64,000 bases of DNA, taken from the NCBI RefSeq assembly GCF_902702915.1, contig NZ_LR738849.1, positions 3,302,001 through 3,366,000 of the forward strand, given 5' to 3'. This DNA is from Desulfovibrio sp. 86 (GTDB lineage Bacteria > Desulfobacterota > Desulfovibrionia > Desulfovibrionales > Desulfovibrionaceae). The notes under the pieces were generated by a model, which was not told the origin of the DNA, ran no database searches, and was given only the letters and a program-made list of their open reading frames with translations. Positions 16,541 to 24,219 of this stretch are shown piece by piece. Every line of letters starts with the position of its first letter. Position 1 is the first letter of the stretch. The translations under genes and the position numbers were made by a program.

Positions 16541-18815
16541 AAGCCAAACGCTCCTGGTCATGCACGATGCTTGATACAAGGCGCTCAAATTCGCCGCGAT
16601 TATTATCAAGCGCAGCCATAAGACGCTTTGCAAAGCCGGCATCGCTGAGGCCGTTGAGAGTAAAGTTCATACTGACAGACGCACCAGCGCCGCCCATTGC
16701 GGGCATTGCTCCAGCAGCGCCGGGCATGCCGCCCTGACCAAGGGCATCAAGATCTGCTTTGCTGGGGAGTGAAGGGACAGCGCCCGATGTAGGCAAAGCT
16801 GGCACGTCGGGAGGGGGAGCCGTCACAACACCATCAGGCACGGGTACTGCTTCGGCCTTATCAACAACACCAAGCCATTCCCCAACCGTGCGCAGCTTGC
16901 CGACGGCCCAGCCGACTTTTGCACCAATGAAGCCAAAAACCTTGTCAAACGCAGTGCGTATGGGTTCACAGGTATTGTAGAGGTAGATCATGCCGCCAAC
17001 CAAGGCCACAACACCGGCAATAACCAGGCCGATAGGGTTGGCATACATGGCTGCATTGAGCAGCCATTGACCAGCTGCAGCAGCGCGACTGGCGGCAGCT
17101 CCGGCAATCATTACCCCTTTGTGCCATACCCAGGCGGCGCTGGTACGCAACGACGACGCTCCGCTGGCATTAGCTGCCGCTGCAGTGGCTCCTTCGGCCA
17201 CAGCGGCGGCACGTAAACCGGGAATAAGGAAACCAAGAGCCGCTCGCGTGATATGGTATGCTCCGCTAACCCCGTGAAACATGTAAGCTGCGCCCATGCC
17301 TGCAAGGCGCAAAGTAAGGAAGCCTGCAACCGCGCCCACAAGTACGGTCGTCAGTGTTTTATGTTCTTGGGCAAAACCAGCAATGCTGGAAACGATGGGC
17401 CCGGCAGTTTCAAGGATAGAATTGATGGCCGGCAGCAAGCCGTTGCCTAGGATGATTCCCAGTTCTTTTGCCCTATTGCCTGCAATGATCAGCTTATTGG
17501 CCGTCGTATCAGATCGATTGCCAAATTCCTGCTGCATTGCCCCTGCGTACTGTGTTTCGTCGCTGGCAATGACCAGATTTTTTTTGACTTGGTCAAGAGA
17601 GTCGAGCAGCGGAGCGATGGCGCCAAGAGATTCTTTGCCGAAAATTTCCTGCATCGTGCTCAACTGCTGGGCCTTGGGGAGTTTTTGCACAGCTTCAAGC
17701 ACACTGATAATCGCAGCCGGACCGTCTGTTTGCATCTGCTTTGCAAGCTTGACCGTACTAATTCCCAACGAGGCATATGCCTCTTTTTGTGCCTTTGTCG
17801 CAGCGCTACCCGCAGTCATGGCCAGAATAAGATTTTTAATACCCGTGGCAGCAATTTCCGGGCTTACCTTCATGGCGTCCAATGTTGCGGCGAGTGCTGT
17901 CATGGGCTTTGCCGCCACACCGCCGACGTTGCCCAGCGGTCCGATACGCCTCACCACGTCTGCGATGCCTTTTTCAGACGCTGAGGTTGTATTGGCGAAC
18001 TGGTTCATAAGATCCAGCATACTACGCGTATCATCAAATGAGAGCCGCATAGCGCTACGGTACCCGCCGATGGCGTCCGCAGCTTCTTCAGTGCTCATGC
18101 CAAAGGCCACGCTCATATGCGCAGCCATTGTTGTGAAGTCTTGCAACTCATCCATGCCAGCAATGCCCTGCTGCCCCCCAGACGCAAACAGCCGGGCGAT
18201 TTCGTCATGCGTCAATGGCAGGGTGCGGCCCAGGGCTTTGATAGCAGATTCCATTTCATAATATTTCGGGGTCAGCTTACCGGTATCATCGCGCATGCCG
18301 TCGATCGTTTTGGCTGCGTCAGCCATGGCGCTTTCGAAATCTATGGCAGCCTTGACGGGCAGCGCAGCAGCCATCACGGGCACAGCTGCCTCCATCAAAC
18401 CGCCGCGAATATCTTTCCGGCGATCTGCAGCGGCCTGGGCTTTTGACAGTGACTGCAAACGGTTTTGCGTCCGTGCCAGCTGTGTTTCGGCCTTGGCATG
18501 GGCGCGCCCATAGTCCGCCACGGCAACGCCGTACTTTTGTGCCGCCGCCTGAGCCTCTTTATATGCCGCAACCTGACGATGCAGTGTTTCACGCAGCAAA
18601 GGATCATGCCCGCCGCCCGCAGCATAAAGTCGCTGCGTTCCCTGGACCTGCGTGCGGAGTGTGTCCGCCCTGGCCAGCGCCTTGGATTTTGCAGACAGCG
18701 CCTCCATACGCTGGCTGCTGGACTTGATTTTTTGCTCAACTGTCGTAAATACATTACTGACAGTGGGCGACAGCGTCGCACCAACGGCAAAGCCGATGCC
18801 GAATGTATTACTCAT
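16530..18815 (-). CDS. Phage tail tape measure protein
   Basis: A 761-residue protein. The N-terminal 130 residues are coiled coil (IKSSSQRMEALSAKSKALARADTL). The TP901-type tape measure domain follows at about residues 140-330 (PLTHDEIARLFASGGQQG, VAFGMSTEEAADAIGGYRSAM, GGVAAKPMTALAATLDAM). Hydrophobic segments occur around residues 450-620 (VLVGAVAGFLTLRLAGMGAAY and IGLVIAGVVALVGGMIYL). The length sets the tail length, here intermediate. The SD GGAG lies 6 nt before the ATG at 18815. Confidence 0.93.
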   Translation of the reverse strand: MSNTFGIGFAVGATLSPTVSNVFTTVEQKIKSSSQRMEALSAKSKALARADTLRTQVQGTQRLYAAGGGHDPLLRETLHRQVAAYKEAQAAAQKYGVAVADYGRAHAKAETQLARTQNRLQSLSKAQAAADRRKDIRGGLMEAAVPVMAAALPVKAAIDFESAMADAAKTIDGMRDDTGKLTPKYYEMESAIKALGRTLPLTHDEIARLFASGGQQGIAGMDELQDFTTMAAHMSVAFGMSTEEAADAIGGYRSAMRLSFDDTRSMLDLMNQFANTTSASEKGIADVVRRIGPLGNVGGVAAKPMTALAATLDAMKVSPEIAATGIKNLILAMTAGSAATKAQKEAYASLGISTVKLAKQMQTDGPAAIISVLEAVQKLPKAQQLSTMQEIFGKESLGAIAPLLDSLDQVKKNLVIASDETQYAGAMQQEFGNRSDTTANKLIIAGNRAKELGIILGNGLLPAINSILETAGPIVSSIAGFAQEHKTLTTVLVGAVAGFLTLRLAGMGAAYMFHGVSGAYHITRAALGFLIPGLRAAAVAEGATAAAANASGASSLRTSAAWVWHKGVMIAGAAASRAAAAGQWLLNAAMYANPIGLVIAGVVALVGGMIYLYNTCEPIRTAFDKVFGFIGAKVGWAVGKLRTVGEWLGVVDKAEAVPVPDGVVTAPPPDVPALPTSGAVPSLPSKADLDALGQGGMPGAAGAMPAMGGAGASVSMNFTLNGLSDAGFAKRLMAALDNNRGEFERLVSSIVHDQERLAYGG

Positions 18816-18826
18816 GAGGATCTCCG

Positions 18827-18976
18827 ATGGATATTTTTGCCGCCATATTTGTCTACGGGCTTTTTGCTCTGGCTGTGCTGTTCATATGCGGCCCCATGCT
18901 CGGAGCCCTTGCCGGGGCCGCTGTTACCGTGGTTCGTGCGCTGGCCAGGGTTGTTACACTCCGGCCGCTCGCCTGA
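18827..18976 (+). CDS. Possible small membrane protein opposite to tail operon
   Basis: A 49-codon plus-strand frame filling the gap between the tape measure start and the E' frame. GAGGA lies 8 nt before its ATG. The product is one long hydrophobic segment (MDIFAAIFVYGLFALAVLF followed by ICGPMLGALAGAAV) and a basic tail (VVRALARVV), the look of a single-pass inner membrane protein. Caution: the same GAGGATCTCC bases also form the tape measure SD on the other strand, so the ribosome site may be fortuitous. It is the only candidate plus-strand gene inside the phage block. Confidence 0.35.
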   Translation: MDIFAAIFVYGLFALAVLFICGPMLGALAGAAVTVVRALARVVTLRPLA

Positions 18977-19368
18977 TTTCCGCTTCAAGATCCAGAGCGT
19001 CCTGAAGCCAGTCCAGGACCTCATCCCAGGTCAACGATCGCAGATCCTGCAACCCCCACCCCGTCAGCCTACCGAGCCGCAGCATCACCTCCCGACGCGT
19101 TTTCGGGCTGTTTGGCACCGCGAAAAAAAGCATACTGCTGCTGCAGCTTGAGATAGTCCTCCGCATCCATCGCCCGCAGATCGTCTTCATGCAGCCCGCA
19201 CAGGGCCGCAAACAGCCGGACTTCTCCGAGATAATCGAGCCCATCACGAACAGGGTTATCAATGAGATCCCCCATGGTCGGACGGCGCATGCAGACGCTG
19301 TCGAGCTTGCGGTCTGCAAGCTCGACAGGCCAATCAAGGGCAATGGTCACATTTTTTTCTTTGGCCAT
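18954..19368 (-). CDS. Tail assembly chaperone long form (E-E') by frameshift
   Basis: The tail chaperone frame (from 19368) and a second open frame ending at 18954 overlap. The second frame encodes an E'-like tail: VMLRLGRLTGWGLQDLRSL, then TWDEVLDWLQDALDLEAEI. In phages with long tails the fused product arises by programmed ribosomal frameshifting. The frame offset here requires a +1 or -2 shift. A T7 run (19123-19129) within GCT TTT TTT C and a perfect GGGAGGTG just before the E stop are possible stimulators. An alternative is independent initiation at the ATG at 19085. The shift site is inferred, not shown. Confidence 0.6.
19069..19368 (-). CDS. Tail assembly chaperone short form (P2 gpE-like)
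   Basis: A 99-residue protein starting at the ATG at 19368 (MAKEKNVTIALDWPVELAD). The core RPTMGDLIDNPVRDGLDYLGEVRLFAALCGLHEDDLRAMDAEDYLKLQ is the phage tail assembly chaperone pattern. It sits between the tail tube and tape measure genes, exactly where P2 gpE lies. It coats the tape measure protein during tail polymerisation. The upstream frame opening at 19491 was rejected because it runs into the tube gene. Confidence 0.85.
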   Translation of the reverse strand: MAKEKNVTIALDWPVELADRKLDSVCMRRPTMGDLIDNPVRDGLDYLGEVRLFAALCGLHEDDLRAMDAEDYLKLQQQYAFFRGAKQPENASGGDAAAR

Positions 19369-19385
19369 GATAAAATCCTTTATGG

Positions 19386-19925
19386 TTACATACCCAGGTT
19401 CGCCCGCACTTCGGCGAGCTGGTCGATACCGTCGAGTCGGAAGATGAAGTTCAGTTTGTCGACTTCGACCAGCTCCCGACCGCCAAGCCACAGTTTGTAG
19501 TAGTAGATCTCAAGCTCGGTTTCGGGCTCCATTTTTTTGCCAGGTTCAAACTTGCCGATGCCGATTTTCTTGGGGAGCGACTTGGCCACAACCTTGACGG
19601 CCTTGTTCACGAATTTACCGGAGCCCGCATCGAGCTCCTGAATGTTGCCGCGGACTTCAATGTGGTGCCCGACCGGCTGCAGCAGGACCACGGCCTTGTC
19701 GTTGGCAGTGTTCCATTTGATTTTGAGAGCCATGGATTTGAAGTGGCCAGCGACGGGCACGTCCATTTCACCAGCGATACCCAAGCCGGATATGGACTCC
19801 GTGAGGTATTCGAAATCCGGGGCTTCAACCGTGGCGACGCCAAGCTGATCCACGCCATCCTTGTAGACTTTTGCGTTGGTCAACACGGCAGGAATCAGGT
19901 TGGTGGAAGGCAGTATCTGAGACAT
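19386..19925 (-). CDS. Phage major tail tube protein (FII-like)
   Basis: A 179-residue protein with MSQILPSTNLIPAVLTNAKVYKDG and GLGIAGEMDVPVAGHFKSMALKIKWN near the N-terminus and the beta-rich PETELEIYYYKLWLGGRELVEVDKLN region, diagnostic of the P2 FII family. It polymerises as the inner tube of the contractile tail. It lies 12 bp downstream of the sheath gene, keeping the FI-FII order. Confidence 0.94.
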   Translation of the reverse strand: MSQILPSTNLIPAVLTNAKVYKDGVDQLGVATVEAPDFEYLTESISGLGIAGEMDVPVAGHFKSMALKIKWNTANDKAVVLLQPVGHHIEVRGNIQELDAGSGKFVNKAVKVVAKSLPKKIGIGKFEPGKKMEPETELEIYYYKLWLGGRELVEVDKLNFIFRLDGIDQLAEVRANLGM

Positions 19926-19937
19926 GACGCGCTCCTG

Positions 19938-21206
19938 TTATGCCGTCAGGCCGTAGAGAGTGGAGAGGTACGCGGGGTCGTATTCAAGGATGAAGATCAG
20001 CTCGCGCGCAGCCTGGGGCGGAGTGAGATAGACATGCCAACGAACCTTGCCAGCCATGAGATCGGTGGTGGGGTTATCCACCTCTTCAAACGTCACGCGG
20101 CCGCCAAGCAGGAATTCGCGGCCAACAAGGCCGTTAAGCCATACGTTGAAGGTATCTTGTACGGTTTCGATCATGCGACGGCGCAGCGGGTTGCTCACAT
20201 ACTGCCAGCAGGTGAGCACCAGGGTGTTGCCAACCCAATTGAACATGCGGCGTATGGGTATTGAGGTATCCTTAACGTCGGTGACGCCAGGATAGCCGGC
20301 TGTTTGATCGCCCCAGGCAACCAGGCCACCAACCATGTTGAGGCCGGTGACAATGCCGTTGCCATTGAGGTAGGCGGCTTCGGCGGGGGTAAGGTGCATC
20401 TCCTTACCGGCATGTACAAGCCCTTCGCATTGGAGGCGTTTGTTGGACGGCGACCAGAACGGGATGCCCTCATTTTCAGCATCGCGCTGGCCAATGACCC
20501 CGGCAAGATGGCTGGAACCGTGTTCAACTTTGCCACCGTATACCGGGCTACCGAACATGGCGATCAGGTTGACGTCAGTCAGGTTATTGTCATTGAGCCA
20601 TGCGGGAACTTCGGTATAGGACTGCACCTCGCCGGGCACATCAATGATGCCTGTGGCGCGGAAATGCCCGCAGATGTTGGTGCAGGCCGTTGCCAACGCC
20701 AACGCCACGGACGGCGTGCCGGAAAACCCCGGGGCCAGGATCTGCCCAGGCGTGAGTCGAAAGCGTGGAAACACTTCTTCAACAAGGGACACGCCTTTGC
20801 GTGCGTTGGTTGCTGCGTCAATACCGCCGATGATATCCGTGGCAGTGACTTTACTGACATCCGGCGCGCCAGGCGCATCATCGTCAACACCGCCCACATG
20901 CTTTGCAGGGTCAAAGACGTTGATGGCAACAATGGGAGCCACCTTATAGCGCGTCAGATAGACCTGCGCCGCTTCATACAGCGTGTAGCCACCGGCGGAT
21001 TCGTCGGTTGCCGGAGCACCGAACACCGCGACAAAATCGGGCATGCTGTAGATGAGCTTGGGCGCGTTGACAGGGCGGGACGTTTCCGCAGGCAGGTTAT
21101 GCACCGGGGCCGTACCCACAATGATTGGCAGCGCGGAATTTACTTCTACAGGAGTAACCAGGCCTGTGGCCTGCTCCTGAACATATACGCCGTGGTTGTA
21201 ACTCAT
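19938..21206 (-). CDS. Phage tail sheath protein (FI-like)
   Basis: A 422-residue protein starting at the ATG at 21206 (MSYNHGVYVQEQATGLVTPVEVNSALPIIVGTAP is split here only by description). The N-terminus, the TATDIIGGIDAATNARKGVS segment and the C-terminal FEEVDNPTTDLMAGKVRWHV and EYDPAYLSTLYGLTA are typical of P2-like sheath subunits. The upstream frame opening at 21419 overlaps another gene and is not used. The sheath contracts to drive the tube through the envelope, which identifies this as a myovirus-type tail. Confidence 0.94.
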   Translation of the reverse strand: MSYNHGVYVQEQATGLVTPVEVNSALPIIVGTAPVHNLPAETSRPVNAPKLIYSMPDFVAVFGAPATDESAGGYTLYEAAQVYLTRYKVAPIVAINVFDPAKHVGGVDDDAPGAPDVSKVTATDIIGGIDAATNARKGVSLVEEVFPRFRLTPGQILAPGFSGTPSVALALATACTNICGHFRATGIIDVPGEVQSYTEVPAWLNDNNLTDVNLIAMFGSPVYGGKVEHGSSHLAGVIGQRDAENEGIPFWSPSNKRLQCEGLVHAGKEMHLTPAEAAYLNGNGIVTGLNMVGGLVAWGDQTAGYPGVTDVKDTSIPIRRMFNWVGNTLVLTCWQYVSNPLRRRMIETVQDTFNVWLNGLVGREFLLGGRVTFEEVDNPTTDLMAGKVRWHVYLTPPQAARELIFILEYDPAYLSTLYGLTA

Positions 21207-21210
21207 GATT

Positions 21211-21690
21211 TTAGATCCCCTGCATTTTCCAGTTTGTGAGAATAAAGGCTTCGGCAAAGTGTGGTGGTTGGTCGTCGGGACGATCCCAGAATGCAAAGCG
21301 TCCGCGCTCATCGGGTTCAAGCACATATCGCCCGTCCAGAGGTTGCTGTTTGCAGGCAAGCACCGTTCGCCGCAGCAGCCCCAGCAGATTTTGCAGATCG
21401 TTTTCCCCGGCCTCTCCATCCTCGTTCCAGATCAACACACGGAGGGCGATGGTCGTGTACGAACAACCGTCTTCATCATGGCCATGTATCGGCTGGATAA
21501 GCACAAAAGGAGCGTCGGACGTGTCGCCGCCCTCTTTCGCCGGCAGGCGGCCCACCCGTATGGTCGCGGGCCGAAGCATTTCCTGCCCGGGTTCGGGCCG
21601 GGTGTGCCGCTGCCTGCTCGGCAGCGGCAAGGTTGCGAGCTGGGGCTCAAGGCTTTTTCGTAATGCAGTCATGAGTAGATAGACGTTCAC
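21211..21690 (-). CDS. Phage tail completion/terminator protein
   Basis: A 159-residue protein immediately before the sheath gene and overlapping the preceding gene by 4 bp. The pattern SDAPFVLIQPIHGHDEDG then TIALRVLIWNEDGEAGENDLQNLLGLLRRTVL and a C-terminal tail ending in ILTNWKMQG is that of small phage proteins found at the head-tail junction (tail terminator type). The exact homologue is not certain. Its place between neck genes and sheath supports a tail-terminator role. Confidence 0.65.
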   Translation of the reverse strand: MNVYLLMTALRKSLEPQLATLPLPSRQRHTRPEPGQEMLRPATIRVGRLPAKEGGDTSDAPFVLIQPIHGHDEDGCSYTTIALRVLIWNEDGEAGENDLQNLLGLLRRTVLACKQQPLDGRYVLEPDERGRFAFWDRPDDQPPHFAEAFILTNWKMQGI

Positions 21691-22283
21691 CGCAGTTTCC
21701 CCAGCCTGTAAGACAGTTCATGCGCCATTCGCTTTTCAAAGTTTTGCCGGGCATTGTTTTCAACCGCGCGGCGCACAGCATCAAAGACCGCGAAATACTG
21801 TGCGCTGTATCCATACATGCGCTGCATTTTTTTTCCGCTGCGACGCATGAGGTACAGCTTGCCGCCAAGCCGAACGACAAAACCTTTTGAGCGGCCGCCT
21901 CTTTCCGTAGCCTGACGCACCGGCTCCCCAGGGCCGATCTGGTAGCCGGCCAATCCCCACCTGCTGCTGCGCATGCGCTTGCGGGCAGTCACGCGCCTGG
22001 GCACCAGGCGGAACTTATCCATAGCAAGAGGTTTGCCCGAAATACGCACAACGCCCTCAAAGCTGCCAGCGCTGCTGGCGAACAGGGGCTTGCTGATGGC
22101 CGGGCTGATGTCGCCAGCTTTCAAGAAGCTGTGCAGCCGTATCTGCCTGTTAACGTCAGTGCGCATGGTTGCGGCCGTGCGCCGGATTGCGGAGCGCAGC
22201 CCATCATCAACGAGCTTTGGCATGCCCGAGAGCGGACCCAAAACACGCTTCAGATCTTTGACGTCAAACCGCAGATCAATCAT
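21687..22283 (-). CDS. Phage minor tail / neck protein (GPZ-like)
   Basis: A 198-residue basic protein. The N-terminal IDLRFDVKDLKRVL and LRSAIRRTAATMRTDVNRQIRLHSFL with RMRSSRWGLAGYQIGPGEP in the middle resemble the prophage minor tail Z family, which works at the tail terminus or neck. The remaining C-terminal part is Arg/Lys rich (RRSGKKMQRMYGYSAQYF). Overlap with the downstream gene by 4 bp shows coupled translation. The family assignment rests on pattern and position. Confidence 0.65.
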   Translation of the reverse strand: MIDLRFDVKDLKRVLGPLSGMPKLVDDGLRSAIRRTAATMRTDVNRQIRLHSFLKAGDISPAISKPLFASSAGSFEGVVRISGKPLAMDKFRLVPRRVTARKRMRSSRWGLAGYQIGPGEPVRQATERGGRSKGFVVRLGGKLYLMRRSGKKMQRMYGYSAQYFAVFDAVRRAVENNARQNFEKRMAHELSYRLGKLR

Positions 22284-22289
22284 GGCGCC

Positions 22290-22634
22290 TCACGAGTAGA
22301 CTTTGATGAGTTTGAGGATGAGCATGCCTTTTTCATGGCGCACGCTGTCCGCTTCCGCAGCCACCAGCCAGAATTCGCCGTCCAGTTCCAATTGCTGCTC
22401 CGGCACCGGTGTGAAGGGCAGCGCAGATTCATAAAGGAAGACGGTTCTGGTGTTGGACAACAGGGCCAGGCCGGCGGCATCGACAAAGCCGCCGGCGGCC
22501 CCGGTTGTCAGCGAACCTTGTGCGTCATCAACGATGGCGACAACAGGGATGCCGTCGATAGTGTGCTCTTCGCCAAACTCATCAAGATCCAGAAAGGTGC
22601 CGAGGTCATCGGCAAGGTCGCTGGCAAAGCTCAT
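22290..22634 (-). CDS. Phage head-tail joining protein
   Basis: A 114-residue protein. The start MSFASDLADDLGTFLDLDEFGEEHTIDG, then VPEQQLELDGEFWLVAAEADSV and a C-terminal MLILKLIKVYS strand, matches the lambda FII / Gifsy-2 head-completion family, often misnamed ATP-binding sugar transporter-like. It would seal the portal vertex for tail attachment. It overlaps the upstream TM/coiled-coil gene by 4 bp and precedes the GPZ-like gene by 6 bp. Confidence 0.7.
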   Translation of the reverse strand: MSFASDLADDLGTFLDLDEFGEEHTIDGIPVVAIVDDAQGSLTTGAAGGFVDAAGLALLSNTRTVFLYESALPFTPVPEQQLELDGEFWLVAAEADSVRHEKGMLILKLIKVYS

Positions 22635-22855
22635 CGCCCATCCCTCACGTCCCTGAGCGTTTCCAGCCGCACAAGACGGTTGTCGTGATCGACAAGCCTG
22701 GTTTCATGCTTGTCCAGCCGATCTGTGATTGCAGCCTGTAGTCCACGCACATCATTACTGAGAGCCTGAAACTCAAACGTAACAAGTCCAAAAAGCATGA
22801 GCAGCAGCGCCCCGATGGCCCCAAGCGCGTAATTCAAAACTTTTTCTAAGGACAT
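22631..22855 (-). CDS. Small TM plus coiled-coil protein, possible inner-membrane spanin
   Basis: A 74-residue protein with one N-terminal membrane segment (ALGAIGALLLMLFGLVTF, about residues 11-28) followed by a charged helix (LRGLQ-type heptads, ITDRLDKHETRLVDHDNRLVRLETL). This is the architecture of an i-spanin or of a hemolysin XhlA-type lysis accessory. GGAGG stands 4 nt before the ATG. It directly follows the lipoprotein gene, with which it overlaps by 10 bp, and the lysis cluster continues upstream. The function is inferred from architecture and position. Confidence 0.6.
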   Translation of the reverse strand: MSLEKVLNYALGAIGALLLMLFGLVTFEFQALSNDVRGLQAAITDRLDKHETRLVDHDNRLVRLETLRDVRDGR

Positions 22856-23124
22856 GTGGCCTCCGCATGCTCAACCCACAATAAGAGTTCTCCGGCTTCG
22901 CTGGCCGGGAGGTGTACCCACTGGCCATCCTTGGTCACCAGCTGACCGTCATGCTCGTATGCCCAACTATTTGTCACCACCGCCCCCGGCGTCGTCGGAG
23001 CCGGGCTGAGGCTTGCGCTCGTCAGTGCCGCCGAACTTTGACACCCAGGCAGAGCCAGGATCATCACGAACAGCAGTAGTACGTTCAGCGTTTTTCCGCG
23101 TTTTCCACCAGTTAACGATCGCAT
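22846..23124 (-). CDS. Phage lipoprotein, possible outer-membrane spanin
   Basis: A 92-residue protein starting at the ATG at 23124 (MRSLTGGKRGKTLNVLL). It has a basic n-region, a hydrophobic core and a lipobox LPGC (VMILALPGC), so it is probably lipid-anchored. The mature part begins QSSAALTSASLSPAPTTPG, with the Pro/Ser content common in o-spanins. The gene starts inside another small gene (22967-23161) in a different frame, like Rz1 inside Rz. The upstream frame opening at 23214 is rejected because it would bury the signal. Confidence 0.6.
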   Translation of the reverse strand: MRSLTGGKRGKTLNVLLLFVMILALPGCQSSAALTSASLSPAPTTPGAVVTNSWAYEHDGQLVTKDGQWVHLPASEAGELLLWVEHAEATCP

Positions 23125-23161
23125 ACAGCACCTGTGCGGCCAGCAGGCAAAGCCTAGCCAC
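22967..23161 (-). CDS. Small phage membrane protein nested with lipoprotein gene
   Basis: A 64-residue frame beginning at a GTG that overlaps the holin stop (GGTGGCTAG). It has an N-terminal hydrophobic helix (LCLLAAQVLYAIVNWW), then a basic RKNAERTTAVRDDPGSAWVSKFGG segment and a Gly/Asp tail. The RDDP....WVSKFG pattern recalls short phage proteins found beside endolysin genes, but I cannot name the family. Its overlap with the lipoprotein gene in another frame suggests a spanin-like pair. Confidence 0.5.
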   Translation of the reverse strand: MARLCLLAAQVLYAIVNWWKTRKNAERTTAVRDDPGSAWVSKFGGTDERKPQPGSDDAGGGGDK

Positions 23162-23477
23162 CGGATTTGGCCGAACTTGCGTTCTTGGCCCGGCCCACGT
23201 TCAACGCCGTCCATTGGATCGCCGTATACACAACCTTATAGATGGCGTTGCCCCCTTCCTTGGGGGCGGGCAGGGCCACTGCCAAAGCAGCACAAATGGT
23301 GATTGCAAAGGTGACCCAGGTCATGGTGCTTTCGGGCAACAGTCCTTCAAGCATGGAAATGACGTCAAAACTGCCAGCCGAGCTGGCGGCTTCTTCGGCC
23401 ATGGCGGGAGAACAAAAGGACACAGCAAAGACCATGACGGCCATGAGGGTCACAAAGAACAGGACATGCTTTTTCAT
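23154..23477 (-). CDS. Putative phage holin
   Basis: A 107-residue protein with a signal-like N-terminus (VLFFVTLMAVMVFAVSF, cleavage possible after PAMA) and a second membrane helix (WVTFAITICAALAVALPAP). A short cationic tail follows. Two-helix membrane proteins adjacent to a muramidase gene are usual holins or pinholins, here inferred. AAGGAG precedes the ATG by 7 nt, and the 120-bp structured repeat ends directly in front of that SD, so translation may be controlled by it. Confidence 0.6.
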   Translation of the reverse strand: MKKHVLFFVTLMAVMVFAVSFCSPAMAEEAASSAGSFDVISMLEGLLPESTMTWVTFAITICAALAVALPAPKEGGNAIYKVVYTAIQWTALNVGRAKNASSAKSGG

Positions 23478-23489
23478 GAGAGACTCCTT

Positions 23490-23609
23490 GCTTCAACCGT
23501 TGCGACGCAGGAAGCTACGGGTGAAGACAGCAATTGTGTACTCAGAACGAAGAGCGGAAAAACCGCTGTCGCTATCTGTAAGCCCGCCATGCGGGCTAAC
23601 AGCTACCGC
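23490..23609 (-). repeat. 120-bp structured direct repeat, copy 1
   Basis: This 120-bp segment matches 26964-27083 with only five substitutions. On the minus strand it starts within the last codons of the endolysin gene and ends a few bases upstream of the holin SD. It can fold into a hairpin with stem TAGCTGTTAGCCCGC / GCGGGCTTACAGATA (two mismatches, loop ATG). Just downstream is a small GCGG-TTTTT-CCGC hairpin. It looks like a shared 5' leader element. Confidence 0.85.
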
Positions 23610-24210
23610 AATGCGTGCGGGTCATCCAGCCGTCCATGAACTGTCGGTGCTGGTAGTTTTTGGCGGCAAGGCCCACATAGTGTGCGCCCTGCATGCAGTT
23701 GAGGGCATGCACGATTTCATTCTGGCCAGAGCGCCGGGCAAGGATGGATGACAGGGCTGCAAGAGTTTTTTGGCCCACTGCGCCGTCTTCCACCAGATCA
23801 GTGAAAAGGCGCTGATCAGTGGACTTGTTGTAGTTGAAGGCGTTACACAAACGCTGCAGATATTTGCCGGCACCACCGCGCCCGAGGTTGACGGACTCCT
23901 CGAAGATTTCGTTGGCCACAGCCTGCGGAAACTGCGCGAGGCCCATGCGGTTCCACCACTCCGTGCGGTACCAGTCTTCGACCAGATCAGCGAGTCCAGG
24001 AATGTTGGTAAGATGGCGGGTGAAGGCCGTGGCCCCCTGGCGGTATGAAGAATGGGACTTGGCGGCATCAATAAGCTGCCACCCCTTCCAAGCGCCAAAG
24101 AAATTGCGGGCAATGCCGCTGTATGTTTCACCACCGGCATCACCAATTACGTTGCACCAGCCGCCCTCAAAAGCCTTCACAATGATGTATGCAATCAGGA
24201 ATTCGGCCAT
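23596..24210 (-). CDS. Phage endolysin, GH108 N-acetylmuramidase
   Basis: A 204-residue protein with the GH108 signature at the N-terminus: FEGGW (E15 the likely catalytic acid), GDAGGETYSGIARNFF, and the C-terminal peptidoglycan-binding PG_binding_3-like region (EESVNLGRGGAGKYLQRLCNAFN, DGAVGQKTLAAL). It cleaves the glycan backbone during lysis. No signal peptide is seen, so it depends on a holin. The last codons lie in the structured repeat. It is encoded just after the major capsid gene, an unusual place for a lysis gene. Confidence 0.92.
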   Translation of the reverse strand: MAEFLIAYIIVKAFEGGWCNVIGDAGGETYSGIARNFFGAWKGWQLIDAAKSHSSYRQGATAFTRHLTNIPGLADLVEDWYRTEWWNRMGLAQFPQAVANEIFEESVNLGRGGAGKYLQRLCNAFNYNKSTDQRLFTDLVEDGAVGQKTLAALSSILARRSGQNEIVHALNCMQGAHYVGLAAKNYQHRQFMDGWMTRTHCGSC

Positions 24211-24219
24211 GGTAGCTCC

